A stretch of 64,000 bases of DNA from Varanus komodoensis (GCF_004798865.1 NW_025335873.1:2044880-2108879); one strand, 5' to 3'. Positions 1-12,909 are shown, numbered from the stretch's first letter. Notes: generated by a model not told the origin, from the letters alone. Numbers and translations are program-made.

Positions 1-2004
1 AAAGCTGCCCTGAACTCTTTGATATAAGCGTTTGAAACACGCGGATAGGGCTCCCCCTGCACACACGCAGGAGCTGCCTTCGGCTTTGCCCGCAAGCTGC
101 CTGCATGCATCCCAGCGCTTCTGTAGCACGCCCGCTTTCTTGCACCCTCTCCAGGACCTGCCAGGGGTTCTAGTCCTGCAAGGAGACACTTGGTCCATCA
201 AGCATGTGGTATAGCCCTCGTAACCTCCCCAGAGCTGCACACACGCAAGTCCGAGGGAGCACCCCCACCTCACCCCGCTGCACACTTCTCCGACAGGCAG
301 CCGGCCTCAACAGCAGGGATGTGACTTTGAGGACCTTCATCCTTTCCTCCAGCACAGGCCTCCAGGGACCCCCACCCCACATCAAGCTGGAGAAGACATA
401 CCCCAAACCTACAGGGAAGAGGGGCCTCTCCAAGCCAGCGAGGCCCCGTCCATTGCGGTTTCCTCTTGACCTTTCTAGGCGCTGTCCGTGGTGCTGAACT
501 CCACCTGCTTCCAAGAGGCTTCGCACCACGGAGAGCTCCTCCACAGCTGCAGTGGACAAGGGCTCCCGGCCTTCCCTGGAAGCCAGCGCGGTGCAGCGGC
601 CTCCCCACAGTGAGTTTACCCTCTTGCCACTTGGCCACCAGCGTCTCCCCCTCCTTCTCCTCATGGCTTCCGCTCCCCTGTTGGTTAAGCTGAGAACAAG
701 CAGGCCGGGGCCTCTCCTCTTCCTCACTACCTGAGTAGGAGGCAGCCCAACACACAAGTTGCCATGGGGAAGAAAGGGCTCCCACAAGACCCTGCTAAGA
801 AGTGGACCCTTTCCAGGAGCCCCACGAAGTCCCCCCTCAATGCCAGCAATCACAATTCCAGAACAGTAACTGAGGAACCCTGGACTGAAGCCCAAACTCG
901 GAGAGCATTCTGGGTGTCCCTGGCCCTGCTGTTCCCCCACTTAATCCACCTCACAGGGCTGTTGTGAGTTCCACACATGGGGGCGTGTTAGTCCATCCAA
1001 GCTTGTGCAATAAAAATGCTTTACAAGAATGTGCAACCATCCCATCAGAAAAGAGTCTGAGCGATTTCGGGCACAGGCGTGGCATTCAGGGGACACAGGG
1101 GTATTGGCTGTGAGCTGCTTCTAGAACAAACCCGATGAAAACATTTCCAAGTTTAATGCTGACAGAACTAAGCAAGATGATGGGGGCTTGGCTCAGGGAA
1201 CTCGAAGAATCTGATTCAAGATGCAGAAAATGAGTGGCTGTGCCTGCGCTTAGACACACCTGTAAGCTTAGACTCTGTATTCCAAGTGGTTTTCCTCCCC
1301 TGGACATAATGATCCCAGCAAATGTTCGGCTGCCTGCTTGCTCTTGGGCAAACAGGCCCAGGAGCCCAGCCATGCTGAGCTCTTGAAATAGGGACCTGGA
1401 GGGACGCATCTGCCAACTCTGCTTTCTCCCTTATCGGGCTTGTTCAGAAAAATCTCAAGAGATTCTCCCAGATGTGCAGAACTTAGCCAATTTGGGTGAA
1501 TTCATATCAAAATGAACTCCATCTGCTCAGAGTTCCAATCGCTGGGAACAGGTGGTGTATAAATATAATTAATGAAATCCTCGTTCCAGCTTGCATGTGT
1601 GGACATGGGAGAACAAGGGTCCGTCAAGCTCTCAGATGCTCCCCCACAATCACAACATGCCATTCCAGCAGCAAATGACCACACACAAACCTTTGTCCTT
1701 CCATTCAACAACCCATGCCTACAACACATCTTTCCTGCCAATGATTAGAAAAATTTCCAGAATACCCGCAATTGCTTTAACACAACCATCCTCATCTTTC
1801 TGCCCTTTTTCAGGGAGGAAAAATACCATAAAAGAGGCAAACTCAGATTCCCAAAGAGGAATGAAAACCATGTTTGTACACACAGTGACCCTAATAACTT
1901 GCATACTTGACAGTCTGTTTGACAACATGCAAGAAGGTTTCATAAATTCCTCATCGTATGACTTAGCAGATGGCAAAACAAGACCTGGAACACATGTGTC
2001 CTCA

Positions 2005-2032
<28 letters not shown>
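2005..2032. repeat. (CA)n microsatellite
   Basis: Uninterrupted AC/CA dinucleotide run of 14 units in an ASS1 intron. Confidence 0.97.
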
Positions 2033-2035
<3 letters not shown>

Positions 2036-3389
2036 ACACACTACCACCGACTCCAGAACTCAGCACTATCTGCTTCAGATGGCAGCTTTTTTTTATTTAG
2101 AAGGAAGGGGGGGGGGGGCAAATCTCAAGCAATTTTCTGGTTTATACACAGAACTGCTCTTTTCTTTTTGACTGATTGAGCCCAGTTGTCAAGCATTTCC
2201 GTAAAGTCGTTGAAAAAGAAAGATCCCCTGGTGGGTGCTGAAAGGACCTGATGCAAAACTTTAATATCTGTTATCGCAACTTGCTCTTCAAAAAAAAGAA
2301 AGAAAACAGGGGAGGAAAGAGGGGGGAGTAGCGGGGGAAGAAAATCAAAGAGAAAGTGCATTTACTTTGTCTGTCGCATAAGCCATTGAAGTGGGACAAG
2401 TTTCTCCCTTTTGTTGATTGCAATTAACATCTAGGTAATTACATGCCACTTAAAAAAATGAGGAGTGCTTGTGGGAAATATCTTCACGCCCCAAAAAAAA
2501 CGACAGAGCGGAAGCCTCCTGCAGGGGTGGGCTGTAATTGCCACAGTAAAGAGCAGGCAAGATTGTGCGAAGCTAAAATCCAAAGTGCCCTTTAAGGTCA
2601 GAAAATTAAAGGCTCGCTGCAAAGAAAGAAGAAAAATACCACGTTGTGATGGCGGACAGGAGGAGGAGGACGGGGCTGGACTGGGGTTAAAGCGCCTTGC
2701 GGTGATCGGGTCCATCCCTCGGGGCACATCCAAAGTGCACTGATTTATTAAAGGCCAGAAGGACTCCGTGCAAACAATGGCATCCGCATTTGATGCTGGG
2801 TTTCCATACACCACCGCCCCGCCCGGCGATCACCACCCCTGCCTGCAGAGATCCCATTCCTGATGGCAATTGAGACATGCCACTGACATCGCCAGCAGAC
2901 AGATAATAGAGTCCTGCCATGGTAGAACAGACTATACCACTTCAGGGTGTGAAGTACGTATACTTTTTAAAGATCCTTTACAAAGGGTGCGGGGGAGAGG
3001 CAGGCTCCCTCCATTTCTAACCATTCACCAGCCCATTTCCCAGAAGCGACTCTTAAAACCCCTTCCTCCCAGTCCCTACCATAGAGCCCTCATCCCTAGA
3101 ACATCCCCAGAACCTTCCAGAAAGAGGGCAAGAACTTTTTAGGCACTCCCTAGGAATAACACTGCTGCTATAGAGAGCTGAACCAGAGAGCTTGCCCCAG
3201 GATCCTCTGCTCTCCCACTTTATTTCACAGCAGGGCCGAACGCGGGGTGCCTGAGAGCCACCAGTGAGGCTTGCGGAGCAGAGATGCAAAGGAGAAAAGG
3301 AACCCCCCCCAGGCCTCCGCTGTTCTGCCGTGCAGAGCACCTGTGTTCTCTTGTGGACACGGGCAACGTCAGCTCGGATGGCTATCCCA

Positions 3390-3600
3390 CCGGCTACCTG
3401 AAATGACAGGGGCCCTTGGCTGCCTTCCCCCGTCTGCTTATTATATTTGCACTTCATCCTCACAACAACCCTGCGAGGCAGGTTGGGCTGAGTCTCTGCC
3501 TGGCCCAGGATCACCCAGGGAGCTCCATGGCCAAGCGGGGGCCAGAACCCAGGCCTCCTGTACCCTGGCCCCACGCTCTTAATCACTGGCACACACCAGC
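3390..3600 (-). repeat. tRNA-SINE relic, minus strand
   Basis: CTCACAACAACCCTGCGAGG, AGGTTGGGCTGAG, GCCCAGGATCACCCAGGGAG, CCAGAACCCAGGCCTCC and TTAATCACTGGCACACACCAG, read in reverse, are the body and tRNA-like head of the SINE seen at 47310. Confidence 0.7.
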
Positions 3601-5098
3601 TCTCAGACGCACCCCTTGCTGCAGCTGCAGATACAGAAGCTACACAAAGGACTCCCACATCCAAAGTCAAGCCCATGCTCCACTGCTACTGCATGTTAGC
3701 AACCACCCAGGCAGCCTTCAGGCTGATCTGGGGGCGGGGGGGGGGGCAGAAATATAAGACCAATGTTGCCATCAGGGACTGAGCCCTGCACTGCCCAATA
3801 CTGCAAATATTCAGTGGATCTGAACACATATTGCTCTGTTTGTCTGCAGCAAGCTCTAAGCAACAGGGCTAACCAGAAAGCAGGGTTCCAGCTCAGGTAA
3901 ACAGCCAACCAGGAGAATCCCAAGAAAGAGAGCGAGCCAGAAACACAGTTAATCCACTAGGTACATACACAATCCAGAAGCAAGGGCAGGTAAGCAGTCC
4001 AGGAGGAGCAAAATACCGGCACTGAAAAGCACCACTGTTCACAAACCTGGCCAGGTGTGCACTGAAGGTTTTTAAGCTCAGAACTTGCTGAGCCCCACCC
4101 AAGGTCAGCTGCAGACCATCAGAGCTCCCGGTCCCAGCCCTACTCCCGAAGAGGCAATTTCTTTTGAGGAGTCCTTTTCGGCAGGCGAGCACTGCTTCTC
4201 GCAGGGGCCCCACCGGCCGAAGACGTGCAGCAATAACATCCCTGGAGAATATGGGGACAGGTCCCCTGGCAGAATCGCCTCTGCAGGCCCCAGTTCCTCC
4301 CTGGAGGACAGGCCTCCCAGCAGAGCCATGACAATATTAAATAAAGTTTCTATTGTATTCCTGGAGAGAAAGGCAGAGAGACAGGTGGAGAAGGTGCCCC
4401 CATCTCCCTCCAGTGGGCCAAGCACTGTCAACTGCCTTGTGGGAGGAATTCTCCAAGAGGGAGGGGAGGAAGGTGATCAGGGCAACATCAGAGAGGGGAT
4501 GGAAGAAGCAGCGATGCCTCCGCTTGGCGAAATCCTCCAAACGCCACTTCGATGCTCACTTTGGCTCATTTGTGGCCTGCGTTCCAGGGCCTTCCAGCAG
4601 GAGAAATTGCACCTCTTGGGAAAGTCACCGCTTTTCTAGAGCACGTTTTGCTAACACAAAGACTTGTTCAGGAATTTAAGAACATTTTCAGAGAATGTGT
4701 ACTACCTGTTCACATCCGGGGCTGTGAGAAATTAATCTCAAGTGTATTTGAAACAGACTGGACTTTACCTGCCCCAAGAACCTTCTTTCTTTACCTGCAC
4801 TTGGGAATTTTCCTGACTACTTTCCTTTGACAAACAAACAAACCTTAATATTTTTGTTGTGGTGTTATATACACCTTGTAAGCTTGGGATTTGTATCTGG
4901 CAGATGGCACATAAATCATTCTGAGAAACTGGAAGTTTAGATCTTTGGTTGAGAAGAATTTGGGGGAGCAAATTCTGTTTACATCCAACATCAGCCTTTG
5001 ATTGCATATGTGATGGGGAGGGACTTGAGAGGCTGTGAAGCAGATCTCAAAGTTGCTGAACTTAAGACAGGTATTTGGGGGGGGGGGGATTCTCATAC

Positions 5099-5173
5099 CT
5101 TTGCGTATTCCATTAGGTCACTCCGGCCTCGAAAGCGGCTGTAGAATTCCGGCATCCTCCAAGGAGCGATAAC
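5099..5173 (-). CDS. ASS1: ASS1 coding exon 5 (residues 142-166)
   Basis: A 75-bp exon encoding 25 residues, VIAPWRMPEFYSRFRGR then SDLMEYAK, nearly identical to human ASS1 in this region. The acceptor ends TGTAG at 5174 and the donor GTATGA starts at 5098. This is the last ASS1 exon found. The following exon, expected to begin QHGIP in this family, was not seen in the remaining 5.1 kb, so that intron extends past the left edge. Confidence 0.95.
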
Positions 5174-5764
5174 CTACAGGGGGAGGCGAAGAATTGGTTG
5201 ATGGGTGTGCAAAAGAAAGGGGGCAGGTTTTGCTTTGGTGGAATCATTCCCCACCGTCGTTACCCCTGGGGCAATCTGGCAGGAGGAGGAGGAGGGTAGG
5301 GCCTTCTGGGGTCTCTGTTTATGGTTCTGATTTATTTCATGTCTGTACTGCCCCATAGCTGATGCGCTCGGGGTGGCTTGGCCTTGTGCTGAGAATCCCC
5401 CACCCAAAAGACACTCTCGTGCACAATCCACATTGGGCACCTTGAGGAGGATCTGAAGCTGAGGACAAAGGGTGTTGTAGTCCTTGGGCACCAGGGTTGG
5501 GCACCCCTCTCCGCGTCCTCCATTTCAGCCCGACTCCAGTGAGAGGTCACTGGCTTGGCTCAGCCCGGGACTGGAGCAAGAACGTCCAAGGAGGAAGCAG
5601 CCCTGCAAGACCTTTCCTGGGACGTGACAGATGTGCTGATGGCTCAGAGTCCCAGCTCCACCCGGAGGGTCTTGAACTGGTGACCTGGGTGGGATCGCTG
5701 CCTTGACTTGACTGGCCTAGAACACAGAGCAAGTTCTCCCAGCCTGGCATCCCTGCAGACAGTG

Positions 5765-5910
5765 GGGAGCAGTGGTTAGAGTGTTGGACCGGGACCCAGG
5801 AGATCCAGGTTCTAGTCTCCCTTCAGCCACTAAGCTCACCAGGCGACTTTGGGCCAGTCACGGACTCTCAGCCTAGCCTACCTCACAGGGTTGTTGTGAG
5901 GAGAAAATGG
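5765..5910 (+). repeat. tRNA-SINE relic, plus strand
   Basis: GCAGTGGTTAGAGTGTTGGA, GATCCAGGTTCTAGTCTCCC (B-box), TTTGGGCCAGTCACGGACTC and CCTACCTCACAGGGTTGTTG, the standard squamate SINE body. Confidence 0.75.
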
Positions 5911-5924
5911 AGTGAAGGAAAAAG

Positions 5925-6030
5925 GTCGAGCTGTACATGTACATGCACATGGTGGGCATGTCGTGAGCCGGAGGTCAGACTAGATGGCCTGGGAGGCCCC
6001 TTGTGACTCGCGCTGTTTCTGTTTCTGTGT
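5925..6030 (+). mobile_element. LINE 3'-tail relic (CR1-type)
   Basis: Shares CACATGGTGGGCATGTCGTG and GGTCAGACTAGATGGCC with 21885-22015 and ends in a TTTCTGTTTCTGTG run. Appears fused to the end of the SINE relic at 5765-5910. Confidence 0.55.
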
Positions 6031-8188
6031 AACGCTCGGCACAACTAATAAGGCCACTGCCCGTGGTACTGAATCGATTTTGGGGCTCAGGTTTGGCAAC
6101 ACAGACAGTTCTTTTAAAAGTTCTGACTAAAATCGGGAAGTCGGGGACTGACCCAAATAAAGAATACAGCATTTCCCTGGTGACCAAGCAAAAGGGGCCA
6201 GTTATGCAGGGTTCTGTCAGAGAGACACAAGAGGGCTAAAAATATAAAATAAACTTCTGTCAAGGAGGTCAGATAACCTGGAGGCAAATGTTTTGGCACC
6301 AGGAGTGTAGGTAGGTCAGGATAACCGCGTACAAAAGTAACCGAGTGCTTTCTGCCATGATACTTCCTGTTACTAATCATTGCAAAAAGCTAAAATAACA
6401 AACTCACGCCTGATGACTGTGGCAGCTGATCGCAACTGGAGATGGGCTCAATCGTTAGTGTGCGTCCACAATAATTTGTTTTTTGTGTGCAACACCTGTC
6501 TCCCACTGAGCTTTATGACTGAGTGCAGACTCCCAAAAGGCCCATTCTGATACTCTAACCACTCCGCAACACTGTCTCTTCCTTTTCTCTCCCTTCCTCC
6601 CACCCAGGAACTGAGGAATGGCTCACTTGCAGAAGATCTTTAGAAGCGTTCTCGTCTCAAGATGCCACATTGGGTCAAAGCAGAACCGCACAAGTTTCTC
6701 AGACCCAGGAACCGCTTCTGGGCCAAACTTGCACCGGGGCCCCCCAATTCTCCATGTCCCCCCTGCTGCGGCAGGAGCCCAGCTGTGGATTCTGATTCAC
6801 CAAGTTGAAGAGCAATTCCCCACCACCACCGATGCCTCTGAGAATCCATTCTTGCATTATGTAGGGAGAGTTTCAAAGCCTTTGTGATAGCCAGAAGCAC
6901 CAAGCATTAAGTATCCACATTAATCTCACCAAACAAAGGTAATCCAAGACCCTTCCAAGCTGCCACTGTAACTTAACAAGCAGCCCAACCAGCCCAGGGC
7001 AAGGTGGGATGGAAAGAGAAGAGGCCGTTTAGCCACACCAGCTGCTCTCCGCTGCGGCTTCGTTTAAAAGAGCAAGCCAATTAAAAGATCATAACTACTC
7101 CATCAAAATCCAAGGAGGCCAGACCCCTTTATTTATGTTATTGTAAGGGATTTCCATTTATTTCAATTATCGATTTATTTAGAAGACTCAACAGCAAGTT
7201 TTGGGTGTGCAGTTGGAAGGGACAGGGTTGCAAAGATATAACATTTGGAGGGACCTCAATGAAAAGGCAGAATGTGGTAGATTATCAGAACAAAATGTGA
7301 GGGTGAATTTGGGCTGAAATATTCAGCTGATCAGTTGGTTAGATTGACAGAGTAAAAGAAGTTTCGATATTCCTACTTGAATGGGCAATAAATTTATTTA
7401 TTTATGTATTTATTAGTAAAAGGAAGTTTATTGCATTTTATGCTGAAACATTTTATAATTTAAAGTCTGTTTAAATTGTAATGTTTGTTTAAAAAATAAA
7501 CTTGATGTGTGATCATTTAATAAGACTTCAATAAGAGTTTATCTATGGTTTTATATTATATTTGGACTTCTTCCTGCAAGGAACCCAAATGAGCTTACAT
7601 TATTCTCTTCTAGGAAAGGGAAATTGAGCCCCTTTGCCTCCCATTTTTCTGATGAAAATACTTCTCTGCTAAAGGTGCTATTTGTCAAAAGGGAAAATTA
7701 TATTTTATGGGACACATCCGAACGCAGCTTCTAAAAGCAGAGAAATAGGCCTTCCTTCCAACTTTAGAATGGTCTTATTCATATGCAGGCACAGCCAATT
7801 GTTCAGTTCGTGCTCAAGTAATTAATAGGGGTGTGCTGGGTGGGGCGGGTGGACCTGCTTTGGAATTCCGCTTGTGTCCTTGCTGAAGGACTTGCTGGTT
7901 TTGCATTCCGTGCCTTCGCGTTGGTTTCAGAACCTGCCCAGGAAATCAGTTTGTTCGGAGAGACAGAAGCGGTGGGCCCGGCACACGGCTCTGCCTGTTT
8001 GCTCCTGGTTCAGGTCGACTCCTTACCCCAGAGGCAACCAGTGGGACCTTGGGTAGGTCTTCTTTGCTCGTGAGTAATTGGAAATGAGGCCACGCAGGTC
8101 CTGAAGGAGACCCATGCCCCTGATCGAGAAAGGTTCTTGCTGGAGCGACAGATTCAGGTATGGGAATGTTACCTGTCAAACGCCTTAC

Positions 8189-8245
8189 CTTGATCTGCGG
8201 GCAAAGGGCATAATAGGTGAGCTCAAACCGAATCTGATCATTACC
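8189..8245 (-). CDS. ASS1: ASS1 coding exon 4 (residues 123-141)
   Basis: A 57-bp exon encoding GNDQIRFELTYYALCPQIK. The GNDQxRFEL motif carries the Asn and Asp that bind aspartate and the Arg that contacts citrulline in characterised ASS1. The acceptor is TTAG at 8249-8246 and the donor GTAAGG starts at 8188. The polypyrimidine tract of this acceptor is a CT microsatellite (AG repeat on the plus strand, 8248-8271), so its strength may vary with repeat length. Confidence 0.94.
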
Positions 8246-8247
8246 CT

Positions 8248-8271
8248 AAGAGAGAGAGAGAGAGAGAGAGT
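8248..8271. repeat. (AG)n microsatellite at the ASS1 exon 4 acceptor
   Basis: AG run on the plus strand, so a CT run on the transcribed strand that forms the polypyrimidine tract immediately upstream of the acceptor TTAG. Confidence 0.95.
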
Positions 8272-8640
8272 TTCAGTGCAAAGCTTGACTACAGAACTCC
8301 ACTTCACAGAATGCTCAAACTCTGCTCGGCTGATTTGGGCCCCATCATTCGTCTGCCCCAACGAGACGGACCGTCATCTTTGGACTGGCAGAGGAGAGTG
8401 GAGGTTCCATTCCATGAGACGGACCATTCTCAAGCAAGCGCGATAGATTCCCACTTCTCCTCGAGCTCCATTTGCTTTGTGTCACCTACTTCAAAGTTCC
8501 TAGTCCTCAACATGTTGAGAAATACTTGGATAGTAAGGGGGACCTGAGGATATTGAACAGGAATTATTGAGGTGATGCCATACTTATTCAACTGACAGTT
8601 ACCTTAGGAATGGAGAGTAGAAAGGAAGATCACTCTCAAG

Positions 8641-8800
8641 AATTATTACTACTACTACATTTTTATACTGCCCATAGTCAAAGCATTTTGGGCAGTTTAC
8701 AACAATCATAGAATCATACACTCAAGTCACCCATCCCAATTCTGACCAGGCCAGACCCTGCTTAGCTTCCAAGATTAGGCAGGATTCAGGCTACAGAATG
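8641..8800 (-). repeat. 5S-rRNA-like SINE relic, copy 1
   Basis: The plus strand at 8729-8795 resembles the complement of the 5' half of vertebrate 5S rRNA (ACCAGGCC..ACCCTGCTTAGCTTCC..GATTAGGC..TTCAGG). To its left are about 85 bp and a (TAC)n tract at 8645-8657 that would be the 3' tail. This fits a degraded 5S-derived (SINE3-like) element on the minus strand. A second copy lies at 62658-62810. Confidence 0.6.
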
Positions 8801-11800
8801 TTATGAGAAGGGCAGATCAACCAGCCCTGTTCCACGAGCCAGGGAACAAGCAGCTGCTCCAACGCTCGCTTTCCTCTTCCCTCCTCATCCCCTTTTCCTT
8901 TTGTATTGCACCTATTCGATTGTGAGCCTCAGGGGCAGTGGCTGACCCGTCTCTCAGGGTATGAGCTGCTCTAAGAAAGCATTCAGCGTTTTACAAGTAT
9001 TCAACAAAAACATCCTTGGCAATGCCCAGTAAAACCAGCAACCTGAATCCTCATTCAATCTTTTTTCCTTTAACGAGCAGCATTCCCCAAACCCCAGCAA
9101 CAGACTCTAAGAGGAGGAAATGTTGTGGTATTCAATACGTAGTTTTGCACTGCAGCTTTTTTAAAGTTGAAAAGGAACCTGAGAGGTTGTGGCCAGTATG
9201 GGATACAGGAAAAGAGTTGGCATTTTCTTCCAGAATCACAGGCCAGATTAAAATCATGCACACGCACAGGCTGCAGCTACCTGGCACAGGAGGGAAGCCA
9301 CCCTGGGCACAAGCGTTCTCTAATTTGATTCACACGAACCACGTAGTCTTGCGCTTGTGGGGACATCCCACCTGGCTAAAATCAGACAAGCCTTTTGACT
9401 TGCTTAAGGTATGCTGATGATCTTGGGGTGGCGTCCTATGCCTTCTGACATCCCTGGGGAGGCCATCGGATTATTTGGGTGCCAGTTCCAAGTTTTTATG
9501 ACTTTGGTGCAGGGACGCCATCCTGCTTGCAGCTAGTGCTGGAAGCACCAGCTAGACTGCCTCTGAGGCGCTGAAGCCCCTTTCCTGGCCTCAGGGACCT
9601 ATTCATCCTTGCCCCTGGCTTGCAGAGGACCACCAGGCATGGTTGCACCAGACTTTCAGGCAGATCTTCACAGCCAAGAGGACTAGAAACTTTAAATCGA
9701 ATCTGAGCTTGCATGGGGAGTTGGCATTCAAAAGGCTGCATCTGTTGGGGTTACCATCTGAAGGAAGACAAGCCCACGGAAGGCATAGAAAGACCGGCCG
9801 CTGGGGGTAGGATCCATGTTTGTAATCAAGTCTGTAGCTAATGGCTTTAGACACCCCCCAGAAGTGCCTTTCTCTAATTAACTTTCTCTGCACATATGTA
9901 ATCCCTCACCCATCTGCTTGCCATTATGGCAGACAAAAATACCGGCGCGACACCATCTCGGAGACGGGGCTTTCAACATTGTCAGCAACCCACAAGACGG
10001 GGCGAACGCGTCTGGCACAACCTGTGAACGTCTCTCTCACAGTGCTGCGTGAGCACAGACGGGGCGGCCCGTGTCCCTGGGAGGCGAGGCAGGCCTTGCC
10101 CGCAGGTCCCACCATCTCCCCTCCTCTGCACATGGCCTGGAGCACCAGGTCGTTCTGGGCTGCACACATGCCTTGCCCGGGCATGACGCGCCTCCCAACC
10201 CGTGATGAGGGAAGAGCGGAGAACAGGGAACGGCCATGTCCAGGCACTGTTCCCAAGGACAGCAACCGCTCTCGAGAAGCCCTCAGTGGCCGAACTCTGT
10301 TCAGAAATTTGCTGCAAGCGTTGGTTCTTGCAGCGGTTCTGGAGAAGCGCCAGCGATCAGGAAGCAGAGCAAGGGCGGAGAGTTTGACTTCCAGCCACAT
10401 GGACCCAGAGAGACCAAGAGGACTGCCAGATGTGCAGTTGGGTGGTTGGGGCCCCCAGGCCTGCCTCACTAACTTTTAGGGTAGCTTGGGAGATGGATCT
10501 CGTGGGCATGGAAAGAGGTGGATTCCGTATGCTCTGAATGAGCTGTCCATGCTCTAGCCAGTCCTCCTCATATTTTGGTAGGTGGTGCTAACCAAGCGAT
10601 TTCACTGTGTTGCTTTTCTCTGTTCCTTCTGAGTTGCCAAAGGGAGAGGTGATTTGGGGGATGTTTTGGGGTAGGCAAGCAGTGGGGCGGCTTTGGGATG
10701 CTCCTAGCACATACTGATTGGTGCCAGACGTGGCCTTTCTGTGTGGCTGCTGGGACATGCAGTCGTGCCCTCTCCAGGTCCCGCTTTGCACTGGAGGCAT
10801 CTTCTTTTTACAGTGATAACCACTGTTGGTGTGGTTTTGGGTGGCTGTGTGTGGGCCCATCACAATGTCTACACAAATGCGCGCGCACCAGACCATCATG
10901 CGTTCCTAACCTTCAAGGTGTTCGATTCTCTATGCAAAGAGGCAAGCTCACCTGGGCACCCACACAAACTCTGCGTAGCCCGAACACAAGATCGCCTTGC
11001 CTAGAATGCGTACAGCCGCCTCTTTATCGCATGATGTGCCCCAAGATGCCCTTGTTCCTCCTCTCCTAGCCAACCCTCCTGACACCGCTAGACCTCACCA
11101 GCTTTCGATACGGCTGCAGCATTTCACGCCCAGCTTGGCCTTCACCAGCCTCTGGCACAAGTATAAAGGGGCCTGATGACCAGGGGCCGAGGGGCCACGG
11201 CAGCTGCTGTCCACACTCCTCAGCCCCTCCACTGACTGGGCCAAGGCGAGCTGCAGGGGAGCAGCCAGACTGCAGCAGGAAGAGGGGAAGTGACTCCAGG
11301 AAGCTCCTGTGGGTCAGTCCTGCTGGACTGCGGGCCCTGGCCAAGGCCCAGCCATGTCTACCACAGAGGCCCCCGTTTGGCTGTGGGTACCCCAAAGTTA
11401 TTCCACTGCTGCAGCCTCGGCTTGGCCCACTGCCGTCTCCCCCGCTTAGTTGGAGTTTGCTGCTTCTTTGCTCGATGACGCTGGATCTTCCTCCTGGCCA
11501 GCCCAAGCAGCTGCCCCGGAAGGCCAGTAAGGCCTCAGCAACTGCTGGGTTTCCCTTCCGCTTCCTCAGAGCTCTCTGTGGTGCTGAACCCATATCAGTT
11601 CGGGTTCAGCGCCGTGGAGAGCTCGTGTGAAGCTCCAAAGGGGCCATTGCGACATCTTACCTCAGATTTGTGCTCTGAGCAGCTATGGATACGAGCGATG
11701 CTGGTGGGAGATGCCCCCAGCTCCCCTCGAGGTGCAGAGGGCTGGATCTGGGCCCCTTGGCATGTGAGGGACCTGCTCTTCCCTAAGAGCCCTTCTCAGC

Positions 11801-12567
11801 AAAGCAAGGGGCCTTGGCTGCAGGGAGGGGGCACGCGGCCCCCTTCTCGAGGGCCAGATACCCCCCCACACACAACCAAGCATGTTCGCTGCTGCTCGCC
11901 GGAGTTTGCTCCAGGGACTATTACAAAACTCTGCAGAAAACATCTCCCGAGTGCTCATTTCCCTTACAGGCCCCAAACAAGCCCATCTGCTTCCAAACTG
12001 GGGGGCCGCTGCAGATGGCTTGCACCCTGCATTTAAGAAGTTGGTGATGTAGCCACAGGCCGGTGGCTTAGGGGGCTCAAATTACTGTCTCTGCTGTCCC
12101 TATAACCATTTCCCCCCAAGCAATGCTTAATTTGACACGCTGGGGCTGGGACAGAGCAAGGTACATGCATCCGATGGCCCCATGATGGCTTAAAAGACTA
12201 GAAGAACTGGGGGGCACAGTCTGATCCCATTGCCTGCCAGGCAGAGCGAGCACTTTAGTCCCTTCGAGGCTGTGCTTGAGCCTGGCACAATGTCTTCGGA
12301 TGTTGACTGTCCAATCCTGGCAAATAAAATGAGGAAATCAATGTTCAAAGGGCAGGGGTGAGTTTGCATTGCTTCTGGTCTCTTTATTTCACCTGTCCTT
12401 CCAGAAAGGGCGGAGCAAGGTACATCCTTCTCTGCCTCTTCACCACCCTGCCCTTCTTTTTATCCTCCCACCAACCCAGGAAGGGAGGCTGAACAGAGAT
12501 ATTCAGATTCCCAGCTCCGAAATGGAGCTCCAGCCAATGCTGGCCACATCCCCAAGGTCAGGAACAC

Positions 12568-12909
12568 GGCCATATAAACCTGCCTGCCCCCTGAGATCTG
12601 GGTCAGAGGCCCTTCTTCGGGATCCCTCTTTAAAGGAGATCAAAAGAGTGGCAACCCAGAGAAGGGCCTTCCCTGTGGTGGCACCTCAACTTTGGAACTC
12701 GGTCCCCAGAGAGATGCGCCTGGCACCAACTCTTTTTTCTTTTCAGTGCCAGGCCAAATCTTATTTTTCCATTATTTGAAATGTTAATTCGTGTTTCTAC
12801 TTTGGATTTCATTTGTTAGTGATGCTGTACCATATTCATATTTATTTCACTGCATTGCTGCCCTGAGACATTGAAAAGGGCAGGATACAAGAACTTTAAA
12901 TAAATAAAG
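12568..12909 (+). mobile_element. L2-like LINE 3' end (relic)
   Basis: Encodes a degraded version of the C-terminal PSRPLRSxxEALL..RRAFSVVAPxLWNxxPREMRLAPT segment repeated elsewhere in the window (19147, 20178, 27480). Ends with a CTGCCCTGAG..AAATAAATAAA tail. Family assignment to the L2/CR1 group is by the shape of the C-terminus. Confidence 0.7.

Larger units (their letters stand above)
1..5098 (-). other. ASS1: ASS1 intron 3' of coding exon 5 (partial)
   Basis: No exon is recognised here. It holds a (CA)n microsatellite at 2005-2032, poly-G runs near 2108 and 5079, a reverse-oriented tRNA-SINE relic at about 3390-3600, and an AT-rich stretch at 2380-2830 with homeobox-type core motifs that could be a conserved element. 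The open frames at 170-940 and elsewhere have no recognisable domain and look like chance in GC-rich DNA. Confidence 0.7.
5174..8188 (-). other. ASS1: ASS1 intron between coding exons 4 and 5
   Basis: Contains a plus-oriented tRNA-SINE relic (about 5765-5910), a LINE 3'-tail relic (about 5915-6030) and an AT-rich stretch (about 7060-7600) with TTTA-rich patches. The remainder shows nothing I can name. Confidence 0.6.

Noticed and set aside
170-940. 256-codon minus-strand open frame at the left edge
   Set aside because: Within an ASS1 intron, low-complexity Gly/Arg/Leu-rich product, no similarity to ASS1 exons or other families.
8729-8795. Functional 5S rRNA gene
   Set aside because: Only part of the 5S sequence is present, with many changes and a SINE-like middle and tail.
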